From Anaeramoeba flamelloides (Eukaryota > Metamonada > Anaeramoebidae), in contig JANTQA010000026.1 of NCBI GenBank assembly GCA_027625915.1, positions 1,054,001-1,118,000 of the forward strand: a stretch of 64,000 nt of DNA, written 5' to 3'. The position numbers and the translations under genes were made by a program. Shown piece after piece: positions 55,647-64,000 of this stretch. Positions within the stretch are counted from its first letter, which is position 1. Every line of letters begins with the position of its first letter. Under the pieces are notes generated by a model, which saw nothing but the letters and a program-made list of their open reading frames with translations, was not told the DNA's origin and did no database searches.

Positions 55647-55868
55647 TAGTGTATAGTCTTTATAAATCATATATTTTATAACAAAGGGGTTTTGGTATTC
55701 TTTTAGTTTTTTATTTTTTGCTCTTTTTGTTTTTTCTTTGGATTTTTCTGAATTGAATTTATACTCTATAATCCAGAGAAGAGATGTTATTCTATTTGAT
55801 TTTGTAAGAAAATACACATTTTCAAATATTAACATTTTTTGGTGCTATTCGATCAAATTTTTTTGTTA

Positions 55869-56063
55869 CAATTAGTTCCCCTTATAAAACACAAACTTTC
55901 AACTAAATTTAAGGCACAAAAAAAATCTCAAATTATAGCAAAAAAATCAAATAGTAGTAAAATATTATATGTTTAACAAAATTTCATTAAATGTACTTTA
56001 ATTTCGGATTTTTATTTCCTTGTATTTCGTTCAAAGTGTCTGTCTTAAAAGTGGTTCGGACTG
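55869..56063. mobile_element. palindromic MITE, family I (diverged)
   Basis: CAATTAGTTCCCCTTATAAA at the left and TTAAAAGTGGTTCGGACTG at the right, TA-flanked, 195 bp. Confidence 0.8.
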
Positions 56064-56936
56064 TATTTCAATTATTTCTCGTAAAAAAAAATAGTTATTA
56101 TAAAGAAAAATTGGCTTGGGATTGAAATATTTTGAAGAAATTTGTATGAAATGATCTTATTTAAAAATTAAATTTTACAAAAATAACCAAGTTTTTTAAA
56201 CAAAAAAAAATACTGTATTCAATACAAAAAAATGATTCATTATTTTTTGAAAATGGGAATTTTTGTAGATTCAATACAATATCAAAAATAGTTCATTAAC
56301 TTTATATCAAAACCTATTGTTATTAGAAATAGCAAAGGGTTATTCTACAAATAGTTTGAATCCAATTCATTTTGAACTTTTAGGTCATTTTTTAAAACCA
56401 TCTCAACTTATCTCCCAAACAAAAAAAAAATAGAATTAAATTTCTCAACTAGGTGTTTGGGTTTTAAAAATGGTTGGAAATATAGTGAATTTTTCGGAAA
56501 AAGCCCATTTTTCCAATCCTTTTTTTACATTTTTTGAGCTCACAAAAATTACAGAAATTCTTCTACATTTTGTGAGAGTAGGATGTGAGTAAAATTTCTT
56601 AAACAATATGTCATTTTTTCCTTCTTAGATCTTGATGACAAAACCTTTGGGAGATTTACCAACTCCTAAATACTGATTTTTAAATGCAATACTTAAAATT
56701 AAAATTGCAAATGTAGTCCTTAAAATTAAAAGTTATTTGATTTTGATTATTTTAATTTCTTCTCAAAATTTGCTTTGATTAATAAAAAAAATACAAGTGT
56801 CGTAAATTAAAAAAAGTGACGACAATTTTTTTGCTCTTTTTGTCAGTAAAAAAGAAAATATTTTTTTCTTAAAACTTTTTTTTATAATTTTTCATTTTTC
56901 CTTTTGTCAAAAAAAAAAAACTAACAAAAATTAAAT

Positions 56937-59900
56937 ATGTCAATTACTTTTCCAGAACAAAAAGAACTTGAATCTCAACTAAACAACCAAAAGAAGATTC
57001 TGTGTATTTTAGCATCAAAAGTCAAAAAAACGAACGACGAAGAACTGGCAAAGAAATTAGAAAAATATTTTCTTGCTTTATATTACAAGAGCACAATCAG
57101 TTTGAAAAGGAATATCGTCCTTGCGTCTGTGCAACCAAAGATCATCTCAATTTTTGAAAAGGTAATTAACGAAGAAGAATCGAAGGTGTTATTAGGGATG
57201 GCGTGCCAACACTTATTAAAAGTGCTAAATAAAGAAGAAATGGGAGAAAAGGAAAAGGAATTAATTCAAAAAGCGCTTTTCCGAGTGCCCATTGTAATTT
57301 CAAAGGTAATTATTCAACAGATCCTGTCAAATAAAATGATCAAAGTGGCAGATAGCATTTTCGAAAGGGTTCTCGAAAGGTTGGGGGAATTCCAGGCAAC
57401 AAAATTATTGGCAATTCTAAGCAAGGAAATGTATGAGAAACATAAAAAGCAACACCTTGAATGTGCATTAACGCGCCAAACAGGCAAAGTAATTTTAGAA
57501 CTAATTAACCTTGATCTTGATTACATTTTGGCATATTTGGGCAGCAAGATTGCAAAGGTTCATGATCGATATTCACAAAGAGGATACTTGGCAAATATGA
57601 AGTCTTTTTGGGCTTTTACAAAAAAATTCACCAAAAAAATTTTTGCAATTCTTTTTAGACTACACCCCAAAAGATAAATTTGTCCTCTCCAAGTTCTGGA
57701 AACAAGATTATTTTGCTAAAAGGTAACCTGAATTATTATTAAAATACTTATTAAGACCCGAGTATCTTAAAACATGTATTGACAACTGGTATAATTATGA
57801 ACCCCAACTAGGATCAAGTTTTGTACGTTTTTTAACATTTGAACAAAGAAAGGAAATAGCAAAGGTCTATATCAAATATGGTGATAATGCTGACTATTAT
57901 AATTTCATCACCCGTTGCCCAAAAAGGGAGCACTATAAATTATTCCACTTGAATGAGAAACTAGCAAATGGCAAAATCGATAGGGACTATTTAGATTGCT
58001 TTTCGAAGGAATTAAGATTTGAGCAATCGCCACGATTGTTTGCCTCAGATTCTGTCCAAAAGCTAACTGATGACACCGTCAAAAACAAATATTTAAGGGC
58101 TGGCGACATTTCGGTCATCCGAGAAGAATTAATTGAGGTTATTAAGAGCGCACCAGATTCGGATTTCAGGGGCACCTATACCCAAGATTTACTTTTTTGT
58201 TCCATCAAATCGAGGAATAAAGAAGAATTAACCAAGACTTTAAAATGGATTGCCGTTCAGAGCAAAAATTCTTGAAACAATTTGCTGGCATTTAAGACCT
58301 CCATTTCTAACTGAAAATGATATTGTGCCATTAAAAAATATGTTTATCGATGCTGTTGAGGCAAGAGATACATCAACCGATACAATATACCAGTTACAGC
58401 AATTGTTTTGCACAATATTAGAATATCATTTGATTAAACTCGAGAAATTGCAAGCAAGCAAAACGAAAGAAAAAAATCATGTAGAAGAGAACATTTCTGC
58501 AAAATGGATCAACATGATTAAAGAAGTCTTTACCTTTGCATGGAAAAATGAAAAATGGGAAAGCATGGGTGAGTATTCTTTTAATAAGCAAGCTAAAAAA
58601 ACAAAAATTTTTCTTTTTAATCTTTTTTATAAGCTTGCTCTACTTGATGTTAAAAAATTGAAATTTAGCAATTTATTGCAAATTATCAGATGGGATTCCA
58701 AATTATTTTTAAAGAGGACAGAATTAAATTTAGAACAAGACCTCATTAAAATAATTACACAATACTGCAATTACAAGAATTCGAACACAGAAACAAGTAT
58801 TGAATTAATTAATATATATCTATTGAATCCAATAAATAGATCGGAAAAAATTCAAAACTTATTTAAAAATTTAAACGATAATTCTTTAATCACAGCCCTA
58901 AACAATCATGTGATAAAGCATTTACCAGAATTATTAAATGAAAAAAATGTTTTTGAAAATAATGGGATAATTAGTGGCAAATATATCAATTATGAAACAT
59001 TACAAATAGATTCATTAGAAAAATTACAAGAAAATAAATATATTTGTCTTTATCATATTCAGAATCCAAGGCTTTTGAGATCGCTTGATTCCAATTTACA
59101 AAAAAAAATATTTGTCAAATATTTTCCAAATAATTAACCAAACAGTAGATATAGATAATAAAGGAAAAGGAAACGAAAAAGAAAACGAAAACGAAAAAGA
59201 AAACGAAGAAGAAAAAGAAAACAAAATAGAAAAAGAAAAAGAAAAAGAAAAAGAAAAAAAAGGTTCTGATTCTGATTCTGAAAAAGATTCAGACTCTGAT
59301 TCTGATAATGATTCAGATTTATGTTCAGACTCTGAGAATGATTCTGAAAAATATTCCGACTCTGGTTATGATAATGATGAAAAAAGTTTTTTTGAAAAAA
59401 AATTTGAAGAAATTCTCTCTTCAATAAGTTTTTCAACAGAAATTAAAACAGAAGATTTACTACAGATATTAAATAAATATCAAGACACCCCAAAAATTTT
59501 CGATTGCATATTAAAGAACTTTCTAAATATGGATCATAAATTTGAAGAGTTATCAAAAATCTCATTAAATTATCTTAATACTGATCATTCCAAAACCATT
59601 TTATGTATATTGGACAAATTATTATTATACTTGCCAACATGCAAAAGAATTGAGATTATTGACAAAATTAAAGAAAACGAAAAAAATAAAATTACAGTGC
59701 AAAAATATTTCTTCAGATCAAATCTTGCAATTAAAGGCAAAGAATCTTGTTTTAAAATAATCGAAGAATATTCGAAACAGAATGAAGTAATCCATAAAGA
59801 TGTATTAATATTGATATTAAATCTTTGTGTAAATTATTATTATGATAATGAAAAAGCTTGGGAGACAATTTCACAATCAATGGAAAAAATTAATAAAAAA

Positions 59901-60021
59901 TTCAGTAAAAACATTATTAAATGGTTTGTTAAGGTCAATGTATTAAAGATCCCTTTTGGATATAGAGAAAACTATTTTAAAGTTTTATTGAAATTCCTTA
60001 ATTTGAAACATTTAAAAAAAG
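56937..60021 (+). pseudogene. long helical protein gene with frame breaks (host gene, unknown family)
   Basis: From the ATG at 56937 (preceded by CTAACAAAAATTAAAT) to a splice donor at 60022 (GGTAACA), coding sequence continues through three frames. The protein is all-helical, Leu/Ile/Lys-rich and HEAT-like in rhythm (AKKLEKYFLALYYKSTISLK, RPEYLKTCIDNWYNYEPQLG, TYTQDLLFCSIKSRNKEEL). Near residue 740 it has a Lys/Glu tract and Ser-Asp repeats. Frame is lost at A7 (57633-57639), A5 (58264-58268) and A9 (59100-59108). In each case one extra base would explain the break, and the frames on both sides read as sensible protein. A single in-frame TAA lies at 57724; it could alternatively sit in a 33-nt GT-AG mini-intron (57723-57755). 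So this is either a young pseudogene or a gene with assembly errors at homopolymers. I do not recognise the family. Confidence 0.6.
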
Positions 60022-60063
60022 GTAACATTTTTTTTTTATATATATTTTTGAATAGAGAAAATT

Positions 60064-63021
60064 ACTTTTTTATGTGTGATGTTATGTTTTTTTGAGTTTT
60101 CTGTTTTATCTCTAAAATCTATTGATTTTCCAAAAAAAAAAAAATAGAAAACTAAAGAAAACCGCCGTTAGGTTTTCCAGAATTTAAAAGAATCGAGTTA
60201 AATCAAAGATTTTTCTCAATTCTTTTGAATTCTGGAAAAGATCCATTAGATTTTTTTTATTTCTCAAATTAAAAAGAAAACAGGTAGCCTACATTACTTT
60301 CTGTATTTCTAAACTATTTTTTAGAAATTTTTCTTTGAAAGAAACAATATTTTTTTTTTTATTGTTTATTAAGGATAATATAAACAGTGGGTTCTTTTTA
60401 TAATAATATCTGGGATATTATTAATTTTTCTATTATTTTTATGAAATCAGAGTGTACAGATTTTTCAGAGAATGTATGTATTTAAATTTTTCTTTAATTT
60501 GGAAAATATAAAGAAAATTTCAAAAATTTTCTTTTACTTATAAAAATTAAAAAAAAAAAAAAAAAAAAAGGCGAGGCATTCCACAATATGCTACAGCCTT
60601 CTACTGTACAACCCCACAAAAAATGATCGAAATTGTCGATGATATCAATATTTAACCTTTCTTTGCATAAATGTCAATTTTTAGGAGATCCATTATCTCC
60701 TTTATTATTTGGTTTTATTGCTCATTTTCTCTTAGATAAACTCAAATCATTAACAATATATGTTCAAATGTTTGCGGTATATTAAATACTAATCGTGAAA
60801 AGATCTCTAATAGAAATAAATTATCAAGTTGAAAAAATATATTGAATTATTAGAGATTTTGGAATGAATCCAAATATAGATAAAACTAAAAAAAATATCA
60901 AATACCAAATGAAAATTTTATATTTAGGAATATGGCTAGACAAGCAAACTCATTTAAAGTTTAATCTTGAAAAAGTTAAAAATAATTTTCAAAAAATTAA
61001 TCAATATTTTAAAAAAAAGAAATTTTCCAATAATTTGAAAATTCATTTTTTTAAAGCCGTTTTACAGAGTCAATTATTATATGAATTAGAAGTATTTGAT
61101 CTAACAAAAAAACATTTCAATTCAATAGATTTGTGGATTAATAAAAAAATAAAAAAAAAATTATTAATAAACCCACACTTCTCTAGACTTATATATAAAA
61201 CTTAAGTAAGGATAGACTCCGCAATAATAACTATATATAAAAGAAGATTTACCGTTGTGGAAAAAAAGTGAAACTGGAAAAAAAGTGAAACACAGTTTTT
61301 AATTGGGAACATTACTGAAAATTCAAAGTAAGATCAATGAAAAAAAGAATAAATAAATAAATCAAGACAAAGTGAAGTATTCACCACAATAACAGTTTTT
61401 TAAATACTATCTTTTATAGTATGGGTTTTTCTTTGATTGATCAATTATTAAAAATTTGTTCAAAAAATTGACTATTTTTGAGATCTCCAAAACCACACCA
61501 ATAATTTCGATAAAGAAAGTAGATTTAGATTGTATTTGTTGGGTTGATTGAAAATAATATAATGGGTTATTATTTGAAGTTAATTGGTTTCTTCTATTTA
61601 TTGATTTTACTTTTCATTTTCAGTAAGGTTCCCAATTAAAAACCGTGTTTCACTTTTTTTCCATGTTTTACTTTTTTTCCACAACAGTTAAGTAAATTCA
61701 AAAATTAAAATTTTTAGATTTTCATGAAATAGTTTAAAATCTTCCTTTTTAGAAAAAAGAATCAGAAAGTATTATCTGGTAATCAAACAACTTAAAAAAA
61801 TTAGAAATTGAACTTGATAAATACCGAATTAAACAACTTGGAAACAGTCCTAGTTGGGAATTTCGTTATTTTTTTTATAATTTTTGAAATAATAAGAAAA
61901 TTTCATAAATTTTCTTGTTATTTCTTAAATAAAAAAATACCGCAGTTAGCTTTTCTAGAATTCAAAAGAATTGAGTAAAATCTTTTTTTTTCTCTATTCT
62001 TCTGAATTCTGGAAAAGCTATGTGCTCTACCACACTTGACGACACTCCTCAAAAATATTTAAAAATAATCTCAATTCAAAATAATATTCATAAACAGTCA
62101 TGTCGTTCAGTGCCTTAGAGTGTCGTAGAGCGCATAGCTTTTCTAGAATTCAGAAGAATAGAGAGAAAAAAAAGATTTTACTCAATTCTTTTAAATCCTG
62201 GAAAACCTAACAAAAAGTGTCGTCAAGTGCCTAAGTTTTCCAGTATTCAAAAGAATTGAGTAAAATCTTTGATTTAACTCAATTCTTTTAAATTCTGGAA
62301 AACCTAACGGCGGTTTTTTTGAGATTTAAGAAATAAACAATAAACCGAAAATTTCTTAAATTTACTTTTTATTTCAAAAATTAAAAAACCTAACAACAAA
62401 AGATATTTAAAATGGAAGGGTTCGACTTCAATTTTAAAACTCAGAAATTTTACAAATTACCTAAATAGATATTCTTATGTTATGAACAAAGACAAATCAA
62501 AATTCTGTAAATTATACAAAAAGTATACAATTAGATATCATTGAAGATTTGGATCATTTTCTATGGAATTGTCCAGCCTATGAAAATAATCCTAAAATCT
62601 GGATATCTGAATTTAAAAAAATTTAATATTTCTAGTATATTAAAAAATAATATCATTACTATTTTTGATATTATTAGAAAAAGAGATACATCAGATTTAT
62701 TCGCACCAGTGGGTAATAAATATATTTTTGAGTCTTTTAACAAAATATCTTCATAAAAATTTAGGAATTCGGGAAGTGCCGTGGAGCGCCTAACTTTTCC
62801 AGAATTCAAAAGAATGGAGATAAATCAAAGATTTAACTCAATACTTTTAAATTCTGGTAAAGATAAAAGTGTTTTTTTAATTTGAGAAATAAAAAGGAAA
62901 TTAAAAGAAAATTTCTTTTTATTTCTCAAATTAAAAAAAAAACATAACGGCAAATAAGAGGAATTAAAAACTACTCCGTTAAATAATAAAAAAAAAATAA
63001 AAAAAAAAAAATCACAATTTT
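60064..63021 (+). mobile_element. LINE with reverse-transcriptase remnant and palindromic arrays (copy L8)
   Basis: The order is: palindromic modules (60090-60270 and 60480-60570); reverse-transcriptase coding (GDPLSPLLFGFIAHFLLDKL, about 60683-60742; the YADD part is degraded; then ILYLGIWLDKQTHLKFNLEK to INKKIKKKLLINPHFSRLIY, 60864-61204); a TIR element (61252-61687); more modules (61890-62390); C-terminal coding (RYLKWKGSTSILKLRNFTNY, then DLDHFLWNCPAYENN, to about 62760); a last module pair (62793-62945); the AAGAGGAATT..CTCC end and an A tail (62983-63010). It is broken by stops and shifts in several places. It interrupts the helical protein gene. Confidence 0.8.
61252..61687. mobile_element. 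TIR element, family VIII, inside LINE L8
   Basis: 436 bp. The left end CCGTTGTGGAAAAAAAGTGA continues through a second GGAAAAAAAGTGAAAC copy to TTTTTAATTGGGAAC. The right end is the complement (GTTCCCAATTAAAAACCGTG ... CCACAACAG). Flanked by TTA. Each TIR is about 58 bp and contains an internal duplication of GGAAAAAAAGTGAAAC. Confidence 0.85.
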
Positions 63022-63396
63022 TGTTTTTGTTTTTGCTTGTGACTTACGAGTATCTATTAAAACAATTGGTAAATTTTCGAAATTTTAGAATAGTTTTTCA
63101 AGCTTTCGGGTATAAATATTTATTGTCTTTAGTTTTTCCAGAATTCGCGGTAGGGGAGGGGTTCATTTATTTGTTGGATTAATCTTGAATTTATTTATTT
63201 ATTTTTAGGATAATAGAAAGAATTTTCAATTGTTGTAAAAGTCCAATTTAAATCATTATTTTTATTTTAGATTTTTCAAATGTTTTGATATTTGATAAAG
63301 AAGAATTGTTAAATTTTTAAAAAAAATATATTTTTTAATGTCTTTTTTTAACTCTAATAATCAACTATGGTTCTGATATGTATGTAAAAAAGGTAG
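63022..63396. other. intron remainder to the right of the LINE
   Basis: AT-rich DNA with no coding. A short GC-richer patch lies at 63145-63165 (GCGGTAGGGGAGGGG). Confidence 0.35.
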
Positions 63397-64000
63397 TATT
63401 CACAAACTATATTCCCAATGAAGACGTTTTTTATGTTTATTAAATCTGAGCCTTTATATGAAAAGCTTTGCAATAATTTCAAAACAGATTTTACAAAAGT
63501 GGATCCATGGGAACATTGGGAAAATTCTTCAAAGATTTTATTTTTATTGGCTAAAGAATCGGTTACGGGCTGTGAACTCTTTTTAAATACTGTGAAAGAA
63601 TTAGTTGAAAGTGAAGACTTTTGCCAAACGAATATATCTATAGAGCAATATAAAAAACGCGATAATCCTAAATTCCAAAAAATTTACTTCCTATTTCAAG
63701 ATATATTTCAAATCAAAAATACAAAAGAATATGGGATCATTAAAGAATTTCATTTATTTGAGAAATGCTTTAAACTATTTGATAAACAAAAGTTTTACCT
63801 TGTTTTGGAGAGCTATATTAAGATAAAATCAGCCTACATTCATTCCAATTTGGAGGAGTTTTACATGTTTTTAAAAGAAATAGACCAAAAAATCATGGAG
63901 TTTGATTTGCTAATGGATTTAAAAAATATTGGTAATTATGCTATTAAAAATATAAACTTATTAAATTACAAATTGCAAAAAGATGATTTCTATAACTTTA
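63397..64000 (+). CDS. probable next exon of the helical protein gene, runs off the window
   Basis: After an AG at 63395-63396, coding starts VFTNYIPNEDVF when joined to the G left over from the exon ending at 60021. A shift at T6 (63427-63432) then leads into an open frame from 63433 (MFIKSEPLYEKLCNNFKTDF, then WEHWENSSKILFLLAKESVT, IYFLFQDIFQIKNTKEYGII) without a stop to the window edge. Composition and helical character match the upstream gene, as does the type of break (one extra base in a homopolymer). Joining the two parts is inference; the intron would be 3.4 kb and filled by a LINE. Confidence 0.6.

Noticed and set aside
55548-55835. 95-residue minus-strand open frame (LLWIIEYKFNSEKSKEKTKR)
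   Set aside because: Its second half is family V element sequence. The first half may be a captured coding scrap but is too short to assign.

Overview
The window is very AT-rich nuclear DNA from a unicellular eukaryote. The signs are GT-AG introns, the standard genetic code, long homopolymer runs, Asn/Lys/Asp-rich proteins, eukaryotic gene families (MTHFR, ubiquitin-specific protease, B-box/SPRY protein) and LINE retrotransposons. The Lys-Glu repeats together with B-box proteins suggest a large-genome free-living amoeba such as Anaeramoeba or an amoebozoan. That placement is inference only.

Genes are sparse. From left to right: the last exon of methylenetetrahydrofolate reductase (3218-4222, +); a 1015-residue single-exon protein with three copies of a winged-helix-like unit and a long poly-Asp tract (7285-10332, -); a RING-less TRIM-like protein in two exons (20825-25156, -); a secreted cyanophycinase in two exons (35538-39231, +); a ubiquitin-specific-protease-fold protein that has lost its catalytic Cys and His (40639-51370, -); and a long helical protein gene with several frame breaks, cut by a transposon block, that runs off the right edge (56937-60021, then 63397-64000, +).

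The rest is mostly mobile DNA. One non-LTR retrotransposon (LINE) family is present in at least seven pieces, several carrying arrays of near-perfect palindromic modules. Two copies and one LINE-tailed non-autonomous insert have target-site duplications of 16-17 bp. There are at least eight families of terminal-inverted-repeat (TIR) elements, nested in each other, the commonest being a roughly 195-bp palindromic TA-flanked MITE with eleven copies. Introns are the main landing sites: the USP intron is 8.3 kb, the TRIM-like intron 2.8 kb and the cyanophycinase intron 2.4 kb.

A 1.5-kb repeat present twice (16.3-19.2 kb and 32.5-34.6 kb) gives natural empty/filled site pairs. These define two insertions exactly, one of them an unclassified 1.27-kb unit with a small open frame and a hairpin. 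I see no tRNA, rRNA, CRISPR or viral element. All positions were read by eye and homology calls rest on motif recognition, not on searches.
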